From the NCBI RefSeq assembly GCF_042649685.1, contig NZ_JBHRZT010000052.1:620001-684000 (forward strand): a stretch of DNA of 64,000 bases, given 5' to 3'. A program made the position numbers and the translations under genes. This stretch comes from Bacillus_BA songklensis (GTDB lineage Bacteria > Bacillota > Bacilli > Bacillales > Bacillaceae_H). The notes under the pieces were generated by a model that was not told the origin of the DNA, made no database searches, and saw only the letters and a program-made list of their open reading frames with translations. Shown piece after piece: positions 24,401-33,228 of this stretch (position 1 is the stretch's first letter; every line of letters begins with the position of its first letter).

Positions 24401-24517
24401 CCGCTTTTGGCCGCCATTCTTCAATGCGAAAATGCGATGAAGTGGAGGGCTGCTATTTCAGCAAACCGCTCTCTGGCGGGCAATTTGAACAATGGTATAA
24501 AGAAAGCCATAACAAAG

Positions 24518-24552
24518 AAGAAGCGCCCCTCACGTGAGGGACGCTTCTTTCT
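24518..24552. terminator. Bidirectional terminator
   Basis: AAGAAGCGCCCCTCAC pairs with GTGAGGGACGCTTCTT (24518-24549), then TTCTC. Confidence 0.75.
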
Positions 24553-24604
24553 CTTTATATAAGAAAGTATAAATTGCACGTTAAACAGTCGCCTGTGCTT
24601 TTCG

Positions 24605-24732
24605 TGTTGTCCAGCTGCGCAAGCCAAGCCGTACGGCCGTTTCACTTCCTCACAGGGAACCAAAAAGCGGTTCCCCGTCGGAAGCTCCAACGTCCTATCG
24701 GCTTAAACGGGCTTGCTCCGCTTTTCTTGTTA
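24605..24732. repeat. GC-rich intergenic repeat-like element
   Basis: A 125-bp stretch beginning GTCCAGCTGCG with internal complementary words (GCCGTACGGC; GGGAACC...GGTTCCC) and ending AAACGGGCTTGCTCCGCTTT. It resembles the REP/BCR-type GC-rich elements scattered between genes in Bacillaceae. Only one copy is in the window. It also overlaps the end of the acyltransferase gene. Confidence 0.45.
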
Positions 24733-25821
24733 AGCAGCTTTCGCCTGTTCGCTTTGTCGAGCTGTCTCTCGTTTCTTCCCGACGCCGACTTTCCCGACGA
24801 TATACTGACCGTACGGGATGCGGTTGAGCAGATTAGTGACGGCCATCGGAAGAAGGACGCCCAATCCAAAGAAAATCGAAATGAGCACGAACATGTTGTC
24901 CGTTGTGGTGAAGTTCTTGATGTTTCTGGCAATGACAAGCTGGAAAAACGGATGAAGCAAATAAATGCCGAATGAATATTGACTGACCACAACGAGCTCC
25001 GGCGGAATCCTTTTCAGACGGAACGCCGTGGAAAACATGATGACCATGACAGCGGTCGTTAATAAAATAATATCAAATCGTTTGGAGCCGACAGCAACCA
25101 GCGCTTCTGTATGGTAAAGCACAAGAACAAGGGCAGCTGAACCAACTAAAAACGGAAGGTGCCATTTGCGTGTCTTAATCACAAACTGTTTGAATTGACC
25201 GAAATAACGGCCTGCATAATAACCGGCCACAAAATAAAACAACCACGCCAAAAACGGCAGATTCGTCAGGCGTGTCCAGGTGTCAGGATCCATGCCGTAG
25301 TTTTGGGGATCATTGAAATTGAAGAATGCCAAATAAGCGGCATTGACCACAAACGCAGCGAAAAGGGTCGCTTTCGCATTCATTTTTCTTAATGCGCGAT
25401 CAAACAGAAGGTGCAGAATATAAAATTGAAAAATGATCAAAATAAAATAACCATGATAGGCACCGAAAAAGACATGGTCCCCCCATTTGGAAAGAATGGA
25501 CCCAATGCCGTGCGGCGCTTGATACACCACTGCATAAAACAGTCCCATCACGATATATGGAATCAAAATGAATTTTACACGTTTACTTAAAAAACCTTGC
25601 TTTACTCCGTAACGATAACGGTAGGCAATTAAAAACTCCGAAATGAACACAAACATCGGCGTTCCATACATCATCAGCATTTGCAGGGAGCGCAGAATGG
25701 TATGTGTCGAGTTATCCGGAGATGGATAGTAATGAATGATCGTCGTTGTGATCGCATGAAGCAAGACAACGGTCAAACATGAAAGGCTGCGAAGCCAAAA
25801 CACTTCGTTCATCGTTTTCAT
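24730..25821 (-). CDS. Acyltransferase 3 family membrane protein
   Basis: 363 residues with about ten membrane helices. The start has the family hallmark FWLRSLSCLTVVLLHAI, with the catalytic-type His in the first helix, then MYGTPMFVFISEFLIAYRY and a C-terminal FGIYLLHPF motif. Acyltransferase 3 proteins transfer acyl groups to sugars of peptidoglycan, exopolysaccharide or lipids; similar B. subtilis proteins (YfiQ/YkrP type) affect the cell surface. The position 5 kb from the capsule locus fits surface glycan modification. The C-terminus is basic and cytoplasmic. Confidence 0.85.
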   Translation of the reverse strand: MKTMNEVFWLRSLSCLTVVLLHAITTTIIHYYPSPDNSTHTILRSLQMLMMYGTPMFVFISEFLIAYRYRYGVKQGFLSKRVKFILIPYIVMGLFYAVVYQAPHGIGSILSKWGDHVFFGAYHGYFILIIFQFYILHLLFDRALRKMNAKATLFAAFVVNAAYLAFFNFNDPQNYGMDPDTWTRLTNLPFLAWLFYFVAGYYAGRYFGQFKQFVIKTRKWHLPFLVGSAALVLVLYHTEALVAVGSKRFDIILLTTAVMVIMFSTAFRLKRIPPELVVVSQYSFGIYLLHPFFQLVIARNIKNFTTTDNMFVLISIFFGLGVLLPMAVTNLLNRIPYGQYIVGKVGVGKKRETARQSEQAKAA

Positions 25822-26564
25822 TAAAGTCCACCTCTATTCTAGTTATTGATCTAGCAGTCCGGCGGCCCCGTTCATTGTAACATAGTTTTCTCTCCATCCA
25901 ATCCCTCAAATTTTGACAGAAAAGGAAGACAAGTAAGTGGAAATGCAAATGGTTTTTGAGATCAACAAAAGGAGAAAAGCAAAAGAAGTCATCCATCCAT
26001 CAATGAAGAAGAGTCGAACAATGGTGATCGTGCCGATTCTGAAGATTCCGTTTCTATTGTAGGCATACCGGCCAACATCATGAAAGATGCAAACCTCATA
26101 ACGAAAATGGTCACACTCCACAATGTTCCGATTGACAAGAGCGTCCGTCGAAAAAATAAAAAAGCCGATTGCCTGAAAGCCTGGCGGCCGTGTGCATAAG
26201 CACCACAAAAAGCGGCAAATATATGCATCCTTTCTTACGAGAAAACAATATAACGGCCAAACTTGATTGACAGTATGAGGAATTTATGAGGGTATATGGA
26301 CTTGGGGGCAAAAATCATTCCTTTCACTGTTACTGCTATCTTCATCTTAAATGCTTCGTTTAAATAGAAACCTTTTAATTTTAACGCAAATACCCGATTA
26401 TCCACTAAAAACACCAAAGACATTACGAGTTTTCCCGGTTGCAGGCTTTGTAAATCCAATATTAAGATTTTAAAAAAATCTAAAGGTTGGGTAAATCTAT
26501 CAATTTCTTCACTTTCATACATTATGATGAAAAAGTCAGTTAAAAAATGAGAGGGGAATGATCA
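25822..26564. other. Decayed region between acyltransferase and metallophosphatase
   Basis: A plus-strand frame at about 25975-26200 has coding-like composition (SVSIVGIPANIMKDANLITK, then VTLHNVPIDKSVRR) but no start codon and an in-frame stop just upstream; it is probably a gene remnant. A minus-strand frame (26235-26522) is listed separately. Confidence 0.35.
26235..26522 (-). CDS. Hypothetical protein, doubtful (95 aa)
   Basis: The frame reads MYESEEIDRFTQPLDFFKIL, then LDLQSLQPGKLVMSLVFLVD and ALKLKGFYLNEAFKM. The composition looks like protein with beta strands, but no ribosome site precedes ATG 26522 and the family is not recognised. Could be an old remnant. Confidence 0.3.
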   Translation of the reverse strand: MYESEEIDRFTQPLDFFKILILDLQSLQPGKLVMSLVFLVDNRVFALKLKGFYLNEAFKMKIAVTVKGMIFAPKSIYPHKFLILSIKFGRYIVFS

Positions 26565-27560
26565 ATGTCAATCAAACCAAGAAAACCAGGCATGGCACAA
26601 AAATTGATGTATATGAGTGCTTCTGTCGCATTAGGATTATCTCTATTTGCATCAACATCTGCATCTGCAGAAAGGAACGAACATACAGACAAAAAGCCTT
26701 CCTTTGAATTCGGGCTTCTTACCGATATCCAATACTGTGATTGTGATGCAGCGGGTGTACGCTATTATCGGAATTCGATAAGCAAACTGCAGGAAGCAAC
26801 GGCTGAACTCAATCGGCATGATCTTACGTTCACCGTACAGATGGGCGATATGATCGACCGGAACGTGGACAGTTTTCATACCATTCTTCCTTATTTCAAC
26901 AAAATTGAAGGTCCCAAATATCATGTGCTCGGCAACCATGATTTCGCAGTACCAACAGACCAAGTGGTTGACATTTTGGGTATGAAGAATCAATATTATG
27001 ACTTTGCTGAAAAAGGCTGGCGTTTTGTCGTGTTAGACACCAATGACCTGAGCCTGTATGCAAATGAACCAGGTTCCCCGAAATATCAAGAAGCCGAAAA
27101 GATGTATAATCAACTAAAGGCGTCCGGAGCGGAAAATGCCCAGACCTGGAATGGCGGAGTAGGCTCGGAACAAATGACATGGCTACATAACATTCTTAAA
27201 GAATCGGCTAAAAGGAATGAAAAAGTCGTGGTGATTGGGCATCATCCGCTATACCCTGCCAACGAGCACAATGCATGGAATGACGCTGAAATCATGCGGG
27301 AACTGGAGTCTGCGGGCAATGTAGTGGCTTACTTCAACGGGCATAATCATGCAGGCAATTATGGCGAGAAAAACGGAATCAAATATGTGAATTTCCAAGG
27401 CATGCTGGATACACCCGATACCAATGCGTACTCTGTCATCCAAGCGTACAAGGATCGCTTAGAGATTGATGGTTTTGGCCGGGAGCCGGACCGCACAATC
27501 AAGGTGAATACGATCCGCGAACACGATCAAGAGCAAAATGAACATGACAAACATGAATAG
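26565..27560 (+). CDS. Secreted metallophosphatase, ADP-ribose/CDP-alcohol pyrophosphatase-like
   Basis: 331 residues. A signal peptide ends ASTSASAE. The calcineurin-like metallophosphoesterase motifs are in order: GLLTDIQY (D-x-H variant with Gln), VQMGDMIDR, HVLGNHDF, VVVIGHHPLYP and YFNGHNHAGNYG. The Mn-dependent ADP-ribose/CDP-alcohol diphosphatase subgroup has the same DIQY start. Exported, so probably a periplasm-side or extracellular nucleotide or phosphate scavenger. The C-terminus is His/Glu-rich. Start behind GAGGGGAATGATC. A terminator follows. Confidence 0.85.
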   Translation: MSIKPRKPGMAQKLMYMSASVALGLSLFASTSASAERNEHTDKKPSFEFGLLTDIQYCDCDAAGVRYYRNSISKLQEATAELNRHDLTFTVQMGDMIDRNVDSFHTILPYFNKIEGPKYHVLGNHDFAVPTDQVVDILGMKNQYYDFAEKGWRFVVLDTNDLSLYANEPGSPKYQEAEKMYNQLKASGAENAQTWNGGVGSEQMTWLHNILKESAKRNEKVVVIGHHPLYPANEHNAWNDAEIMRELESAGNVVAYFNGHNHAGNYGEKNGIKYVNFQGMLDTPDTNAYSVIQAYKDRLEIDGFGREPDRTIKVNTIREHDQEQNEHDKHE

Positions 27561-27581
27561 ATAGCATCGTTTCTAGAATGA

Positions 27582-27632
27582 AAACAAACCAAAGAGGCGA
27601 GCGGAAATCCGTTTGCCTCTTTCGTTTGTTTG
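27582..27632 (+). terminator. Terminator of the metallophosphatase gene
   Basis: AAACAAA and AAGAGGC (27583-27598) pair with GCCTCTT and TTTGTTT (27614-27630). Confidence 0.65.
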
Positions 27633-27669
27633 TCCTAACCATTTCAACGTATTTTATTTTCTAGCTCTG

Positions 27670-28134
27670 TTATGCATAATGTTGATTTTCTTCTAGACGA
27701 CGCTTTCGATTGATCCAATAAACAATCAACATGACGATCGCTCCGCTCGTTGTATCAAGCAGCACATCCGTCAACCGTCCATCACGATCCAAGATGAACG
27801 CCTGGTGAATTTCGTCGGTGAAGGCAAACAGCCCTGTCAGCAAAACAGCCAGTGCATAACGCCCTCTTCGCTTGGGCAAGTTCCAAAAAAATAAAAGAGT
27901 AAGCAGTCCAAAAAACGTAATATGTGCCGATTTTCTGGCGATAAATTCTTTGGCCGGTTCAAAAGGCACCGGTTTATAAAACCGACTTCCCGGCTGAAAG
28001 ATGGTTGACAGGTTGACGTTTTCTTTTAAGGAAGGAAGTGAAATCCATGTTTCCGGCTTTGTCGCCTTCAAACCAGGCGTGTTCGATGCATAAAAAATGG
28101 CAAGCAGTAAAAAGATCAATAATGTTTTGCGCAT
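27670..28134 (-). CDS. VanZ-like membrane protein
   Basis: 154 residues. ATG 28134 is chosen (AAAGGA about 8 bp upstream). VanZ-family signs are KSAHITFFGLLTLLFFW and FTDEIHQAFILDRDGRLTDVLLDTTSG, with Asp/Glu/His in the membrane-proximal motif and four hydrophobic segments. VanZ confers low-level teicoplanin resistance in enterococci, and many homologues sit in surface polysaccharide loci with unknown roles. A second VanZ-like gene lies at 51103, so the pair brackets the capsule locus. Confidence 0.82.
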   Translation of the reverse strand: MRKTLLIFLLLAIFYASNTPGLKATKPETWISLPSLKENVNLSTIFQPGSRFYKPVPFEPAKEFIARKSAHITFFGLLTLLFFWNLPKRRGRYALAVLLTGLFAFTDEIHQAFILDRDGRLTDVLLDTTSGAIVMLIVYWINRKRRLEENQHYA

Positions 28135-28251
28135 GGGAGTATCCTTTCTGTATGGGAAAAATGACTCTGTCATTGTAGAGGAAGAAGGAGAAACAATCAA
28201 TCTTTTTCATAAAATTCAAACAAAAAGAAAACGATTACAAAACCATATTAA

Positions 28252-28410
28252 TAGGAAGAAACTCGTCAAGGTATATGAATCCACATAAAGAATGTAACAT
28301 GGACGAAAGCGGTCCATGCTACATTCTTTACGCATAAGGCTTCGCCCATTTCCCTTACGGGCCCTTGCCGAAGCCTTATACGAGAACCTTTTGAGTCTAT
28401 TCAGGATGCT
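28252..28410. repeat. Dispersed intergenic repeat, copy 4, with TAGGAAGAAAC motif
   Basis: TAGGAAGAAACTCGTCAAGG (28252) leads into TATATGAATCCACATAAAG, hairpin 1 (AATGTAACATGGAC with GTCCATGCTACATT, about 28289-28325), TTACGCATAAGGC and hairpin 2 (ATAAGGCTTCG with CGAAGCCTTAT, to about 28379). Almost identical to 14240-14350. It joins the two motif families in one place. Confidence 0.75.
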
Positions 28411-29007
28411 CAAACAAAGGAACATCAACAGGATAACAAGCGATAGATGATGATAAGAAATTTAGCCGGATTTAAGATCGACATTTGAATGTGCGCATCA
28501 ACAGGCTTAGAAACGGAAGAAAGTGAGCGGGGCCCGAATCTGTCATTTCACTATGATTATAGTGAAAAAGACAGTTTTCGACAAAAATCCACTGTTTCTA
28601 ATTCTTTTTACCTATGTTATTCTAGAAAAAGGAAAAACAAAGAGGGAATACTCTCCAAATTTAAGAGATATTGTTGTATCTTGCTGAATGGCGATGGTTC
28701 CGAAAAAAGAAGGTGTCACATTTTCATTACTGGATCACTATATGGACTAGGATGTTGCCAGCTAATTCTTTTAAATATCGAGAACATGCGCCATTCATCA
28801 TAGCGACAAGACGACATATCAAGACAACGAGGTTCTTATTTCAGTAAAAAGGTTTAGAGAAATGTAAAAAGTATGTAAAAATTTAGTGGATTCGCCATCA
28901 TTCGACAAAAATGCCTATGTCCAACCATTCCTATTTATGTTACTATAGTAAAAGTTTTGAAAAATACTACTTTAATAGTTACAGATCATGATAAAGAGGT
29001 GCTACCA
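28411..29007. other. Decayed region upstream of the capsule locus
   Basis: No frame with a ribosome site and coding character. The YwqC/YwqD-type kinase genes that often precede a YwqE phosphatase are absent here. An inverted repeat around 28551-28576 (CACTATGATTATAGTG) is a possible operator. Promoters for the locus should lie within the last 150 bp. Confidence 0.35.
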
Positions 29008-29775
29008 TTGATTGATATCCATTGTCACATTTTGCCTAATATTGATGACGGCGCAAAAACAATTGAAGACAGCTTAGAGATGGCTAAAATAGCTGTAGCG
29101 GACGGAATTACGACGATTATTGCGACCCCCCATCATCAAAACGGCCGCTTTATAAATGTCAAAAGTAGTATTATCGAACGGGTAAAAGAGTTAAATGAAG
29201 AGCTGACAAAACAAAGCATTCCTCTTACCATTTTACCGGGCCAGGAGCCTCGCATTTACGGTGAATTGGTTGAAGATTATGAAAAGGGTGAAGTGCTTAC
29301 CTTAAACGACGGCAAAAAATACGTCATGGTGGAGTTCTCATCAAGCCAGGTTCCAAAATACGCGGAGCAGCTGTTGTTTGACATCCAGCTTCAAGGACTC
29401 AATCCTGTCATCGTTCACCCTGAACGGAACGCGCAAATCATGGAACAGCCAGACTTGCTGTATGACTTTGTGAAAAAGGGAGCACTCACCCAGGTGACCG
29501 CTTCCAGCGTAACCGGCCACTTCGGCAAGAAAATCCAAAAATTCTCCCAGCAGCTAATCGAAGCCAACCTGACACACTTCATCGCATCAGATGCCCACAA
29601 CACAAGCGGACGCACATTCCGCCTCAGTGAAGCATACAACATCATTGAAAAACAGTACGGAACGAATATGGTTTACTTCTTCACGGAAAATGCGGAGTAT
29701 CTCGTGAAAGGCCAGATGGTCGATCGGGGAGAACCGCATAAGGTGAAGAGGAAGAAGTTTTTAGGGATCTTTTAA
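29008..29775 (+). CDS. ywqE: Tyrosine-protein phosphatase, YwqE/CpsB type (PHP domain)
   Basis: 255 residues from TTG 29008 (AGAGGTG upstream), giving the usual family start MIDIHCHILPNIDDGAKTIE. The PHP metal-site motifs are DIHCHILP, TTIIATPHHQNGRF, PVIVHPERN and FIASDAHNT. These Mn-dependent phosphatases dephosphorylate the BY-kinase that controls chain length and export of capsule. The matching kinase and modulator genes are not present upstream in this window. A strong terminator separates it from the next genes. Confidence 0.9.
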   Translation: MIDIHCHILPNIDDGAKTIEDSLEMAKIAVADGITTIIATPHHQNGRFINVKSSIIERVKELNEELTKQSIPLTILPGQEPRIYGELVEDYEKGEVLTLNDGKKYVMVEFSSSQVPKYAEQLLFDIQLQGLNPVIVHPERNAQIMEQPDLLYDFVKKGALTQVTASSVTGHFGKKIQKFSQQLIEANLTHFIASDAHNTSGRTFRLSEAYNIIEKQYGTNMVYFFTENAEYLVKGQMVDRGEPHKVKRKKFLGIF

Positions 29776-29779
29776 TGTA

Positions 29780-29822
29780 GTTCAACAAGTTACCGGAGGG
29801 GGTAGCTTGTTGAACTCTTATT
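29780..29822 (+). terminator. Terminator after the YwqE-like gene
   Basis: GTTCAACAAG (29780-29789) pairs with CTTGTTGAAC (29806-29815), then TCTTATTT. It may act as an attenuator at the head of the capsule operon. Confidence 0.7.
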
Positions 29823-29936
29823 TCGACTTGTGTAATGTTTGTAATCGAGATTTCGGGGAAATTAAGGTTTATTTTTACAACAGTGTATGTGTTATCTTAC
29901 ATAAAAATTTCTTGTTAATATAGTCAGTTTGGTAAT

Positions 29937-30086
29937 ATGAGGAAATTTGACAAATTCCCTAAAACCGTGAAGAAAGCTGTACGATATATTAGACAGGATG
30001 CTTCTTATGAACAAATACATGACGTGAAAAAACTAATCAACATGGTGATTAATAAAAGATTAGATGAAATGAAAAAAGAGAGTTAG
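29937..30086 (+). CDS. 49-residue basic helical protein at the head of the capsule operon
   Basis: ATG 29937 to TAG 30086 encodes MRKFDKFPKTVKKAVRYIRQ, then DASYEQIHDVKKLINMVINK and RLDEMKKES. It is strongly helical and basic, with no membrane segment. The stop is 14 bp before the start of the dehydratase gene, and the AGAAGGG site of that gene overlaps the stop, so cotranscription is likely. Ribosome site of its own is weak. No family was recognised. Confidence 0.5.
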   Translation: MRKFDKFPKTVKKAVRYIRQDASYEQIHDVKKLINMVINKRLDEMKKES

Positions 30087-30100
30087 AAGGGTGATGGGCA

Positions 30101-31915
30101 GTGACGTACCAAAGAAGATTATCGCTTTTGGTCGCTTTAGATTCATTCATTGTATTAGGTTCCATTTATGTAAGTTTCTTTATTTTACATCCATATTTTC
30201 AGATTTTTACAGCTAAAACATTATTAATAAGTTCTATCAGCCTATTCATTACCCATCATGTCTTTGCTCAAAGATTCCACTTATATAAAAAGGCATGGCA
30301 ATATGCGAGCATTGGAGAGTTGTGGGCTATTTTCAAGTCTGTAACGATTTCCATTGCAGCAACAGGAATTGTGCAATTGGCAGTCTTTCAAGATATTTAT
30401 TTTCGTACCCTGTTTATTACATGGTTACTACATATTTTATTAATCGGTGGATCACGTTTTTCATGGCGAATATTTCGTGATACATACTTTAAAAAGCAAC
30501 AAGAAACACAACGTAAACGTACGTTAATCATCGGGGCTGGTGCAGCGGGCACGATGATTGCTCGTCAATTAAAGCAAAATGTTGAAAGTGATATGCAGCC
30601 GGTTGCTTTTGTTGATGACGATGTAAAGAAACATAAGCTTGAAGTCATGGGAATTCCAGTAGTAGGCGGTAAAGAAGTGATTCAAGCAGCGGTAAAAGAG
30701 TTAAACGTTGAGCATATTGTCATTGCGATTCCTTCACTAAAGGCAAAAGAGCTCGAGGAAATCTATCATGAATGTGCCAAAACAAAAGTAAAGACACAAA
30801 CCATTCCTAAAATTGAAGATATCATGCTGGGGAAAGTATCTTTCAATCAATTCCGTGATGTGCAAGTGGAAGATTTACTGGGACGTGATCCTGTGAAGCT
30901 GGATGAAGAGGGCATTTCTGAAACAATTACTGGTAAAACAGTGCTAATAACAGGAGCAGGCGGTTCCATCGGTTCGGAGATTTGCCGTCAAATTTGTAGA
31001 TTTACTCCAAAAACACTAATCTTACTCGGACATGGTGAAAACAGCATTTACTCGATCGAGTTGGAGCTGCGTGCACAATATAATGAAGAAATTGAAATTT
31101 TGACAGAGATTGCGGACATTCAAGATCGTCCGAAAATATTTACGATCATGGAGAAATACCGTCCTCATGTTGTGTACCATGCGGCAGCACACAAGCATGT
31201 GCCGTTAATGGAACGCAACCCGGAAGAAGCGGTGAAAAACAATATATTTGGAACCAAAAATGTATCAGAAGCTGCGGATACATTCGGTGTAGGCACGTTT
31301 GTATTAATTTCATCGGATAAAGCAGTTAACCCAACAAACGTAATGGGCGCAACAAAACGTTTTGCAGAAATGTTGATTCAGCAATTAGCGAAACATAGTA
31401 AAACTAAGTTCGTAGCTGTTCGTTTCGGTAACGTACTTGGAAGCCGAGGCAGTGTTATTCCGATTTTTAAGCAACAAATTCAAAAGGGCGGGCCAGTAAC
31501 CGTAACTCATCCTGATATGACCCGTTACTTTATGACGATTCCGGAAGCATCGCGTCTGGTCATACAAGCCGGGGTACTTGCCAGAGGCGGAGAGATTTTC
31601 GTTCTAGATATGGGTGAACCGGTAAAGATTGTGGACCTTGCGAAGAACCTTATTAAACTATCAGGGTATACGGTTGAAGAGATTGGGATTAAGTTTAGCG
31701 GGATTCGCCCTGGTGAGAAGATGTATGAAGAGTTGTTGAATGAGAATGAAGTGCATTCGGAACAGGTGTTTCCGAAGATTCGTGTTGGGAAAGCGACATT
31801 ATTGGAACAAAATATATTGCTTGAGTTTATGAATGATTTTGGACAAATAGATAAGGAAGAAATCAGGAATAGGCTGTTAGGAATTGCAAATAATAAGATA
31901 TTTGCTAAAAACTAA
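30101..31915 (+). CDS. CapD/EpsC-type nucleotide-sugar 4,6-dehydratase (membrane)
   Basis: 604 residues. Four N-terminal membrane helices, a first Rossmann-like domain (TLIIGAGAAGTMIARQL) and a second SDR domain (VLITGAGGSIGSEICRQI). The active-site segment SSDKAVNPTNVMGATKR has Met in place of the usual Tyr of YxxxK, which is characteristic of the large UDP-GlcNAc 4,6-dehydratases (PglF/CapD/EpsC). They make UDP-4-keto-6-deoxy-HexNAc, precursor of bacillosamine, QuiNAc or FucNAc units. Start GTG 30101 behind AGAAGGGTGATG. galU follows by 28 bp. Confidence 0.9.
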   Translation: MTYQRRLSLLVALDSFIVLGSIYVSFFILHPYFQIFTAKTLLISSISLFITHHVFAQRFHLYKKAWQYASIGELWAIFKSVTISIAATGIVQLAVFQDIYFRTLFITWLLHILLIGGSRFSWRIFRDTYFKKQQETQRKRTLIIGAGAAGTMIARQLKQNVESDMQPVAFVDDDVKKHKLEVMGIPVVGGKEVIQAAVKELNVEHIVIAIPSLKAKELEEIYHECAKTKVKTQTIPKIEDIMLGKVSFNQFRDVQVEDLLGRDPVKLDEEGISETITGKTVLITGAGGSIGSEICRQICRFTPKTLILLGHGENSIYSIELELRAQYNEEIEILTEIADIQDRPKIFTIMEKYRPHVVYHAAAHKHVPLMERNPEEAVKNNIFGTKNVSEAADTFGVGTFVLISSDKAVNPTNVMGATKRFAEMLIQQLAKHSKTKFVAVRFGNVLGSRGSVIPIFKQQIQKGGPVTVTHPDMTRYFMTIPEASRLVIQAGVLARGGEIFVLDMGEPVKIVDLAKNLIKLSGYTVEEIGIKFSGIRPGEKMYEELLNENEVHSEQVFPKIRVGKATLLEQNILLEFMNDFGQIDKEEIRNRLLGIANNKIFAKN

Positions 31916-31943
31916 TCTAGTAATTGTGGAAGGAGATATATAA

Positions 31944-32828
31944 ATGAAAAAAGTAAGAAAAGCTATTATTCCAGCTGCTGGATTAGGAACTCGCTTTTTG
32001 CCAGCGACGAAGGCAATGCCTAAAGAAATGCTGCCAATTGTAGACAAGCCTACTATTCAATACATTGTTGAGGAAGCAATTGCTTCAGGTATAGAGGACA
32101 TTATTATTGTTACAGGGAAAGGAAAGCGAGCAATTGAAGATCATTTTGATCACTCTTTTGAATTAGAAGAAAATCTGATGCAAAAAGAAAAATTTGATTT
32201 ACTTGAAAAAGTGAAAGAGCCTTCTAAAGTAGATATCCATTATATACGTCAAAAAGAACCAAAAGGTCTTGGACATGCGGTATGGTGTGCACGCAAATTC
32301 ATTGGGGATGAACCGTTTGCAGTGTTGCTTGGTGACGATATTGTTCAATCCGAAAAACCTTGTTTGCGCCAATTAATGGATGAGTATGAAGCGACTCTAT
32401 CTTCTGTCATTGGTGTTCAAACTGTCCCGGAAAAAGAAACACATCGTTACGGAATTATTGACCCTTCTGCACAATTGGGACGCCGTTACCAGGTTAATAA
32501 CTTTGTGGAAAAACCAAAACAAGGAACAGCCCCTTCCAATCTAGCCATTATGGGGCGTTATGTCCTAACGCCGGAGATTTTTATGTTTTTAGAACAGCAA
32601 GAGCTTGGTACTGGGGGAGAGATTCAACTAACGGATGCCATTCAAAAGTTGAATCAAATCCAAAGAGTATTTGCTTATGATTTTGAAGGAACTAGATATG
32701 ATGTTGGAGAGAAAATGGGGTTTATTAAGACGACGATTGAGATGGCGTTGCAGAATGCAGAATTAAGAGAAGATTTGTTGGAATATCTACAACAAATTTT
32801 TGAAAAATCTTTACTTAAGAATGGCTAA
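31944..32828 (+). CDS. galU: UTP-glucose-1-phosphate uridylyltransferase
   Basis: 294 residues, family length. Makes UDP-glucose. Motifs are the N-terminal IIPAAGLGTRFLPATKAMPKE with nucleotide-binding Gly loop and catalytic Lys, LPIVDKPTIQYIVEEA, GLGHAVWCA and FVEKPK. It supplies UDP-glucose for UDP-glucuronate made by the dehydrogenase at 48.7 kb and for teichoic acid and glycolipids. Called gtaB in B. subtilis. Ribosome site AGGAGA upstream. A long AT-rich hairpin follows. Confidence 0.95.
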   Translation: MKKVRKAIIPAAGLGTRFLPATKAMPKEMLPIVDKPTIQYIVEEAIASGIEDIIIVTGKGKRAIEDHFDHSFELEENLMQKEKFDLLEKVKEPSKVDIHYIRQKEPKGLGHAVWCARKFIGDEPFAVLLGDDIVQSEKPCLRQLMDEYEATLSSVIGVQTVPEKETHRYGIIDPSAQLGRRYQVNNFVEKPKQGTAPSNLAIMGRYVLTPEIFMFLEQQELGTGGEIQLTDAIQKLNQIQRVFAYDFEGTRYDVGEKMGFIKTTIEMALQNAELREDLLEYLQQIFEKSLLKNG

Positions 32829-32852
32829 ATTAAGAAACGGTCATATCAATAC

Positions 32853-32899
32853 CACATTTAAAAGATTAAGGATATTTTATCTTTAATCTTTTAAATGTG
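32853..32899 (+). terminator. AT-rich hairpin after galU
   Basis: CACATTTAAAAGATTAA (32853-32869) pairs with TTTAATCTTTTAAATGTG (32882-32899). Stable dyad, little T tract after it. Confidence 0.6.
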
Positions 32900-33012
32900 A
32901 ATGAGGTGATGTCTCCTTACCTGTATCAATGGAGGCACTCGGCTATGCTGTGGGTTAAATGTGGGTTGACATTACACCTTAGACACGAACAGTTGTCGGT
33001 AGTGTGGTGTGA

Positions 33013-33228
33013 GGTAGGGTTAGATGCCCTATATTTAATTCGGATTTAGAGAGTATTGAACATTCAGATGTAGTTTTTGTTCAATATTTGCAGGATTATG
33101 GGCAAGAGATTTGCCCTGAGCATGGAGATATTAGTTATGTGGATGGAAAGGTTCATTGTAGTTTGCATCCAGGGGACAATGAAGGTGAAGATAGTGATGA
33201 GAAAGGTGAAAGTGTTCCATTCTTATAA
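33013..33228 (+). pseudogene. Remnant with a pilin-like C-terminus
   Basis: An open frame without start (TGA at 33010) ends SDVVFVQYLQDYGQEICPEH, then GDISYVDGKVHCSLHPGD and an acidic tail. The spacing CPxxGxxxxVxGKVxCS matches the C-terminal disulfide region of type IV-like pilins and pseudopilins. The N-terminal hydrophobic methylation helix is not present. It lies between galU and the IS element in DNA that is otherwise non-coding, so it is probably a leftover. Confidence 0.35.

Noticed and set aside
25975..26200. Plus-strand coding-like frame with SIVGIPANIMKD
   Set aside because: No start codon after the preceding in-frame stop and no family match; described only as a remnant in the intergenic entry.
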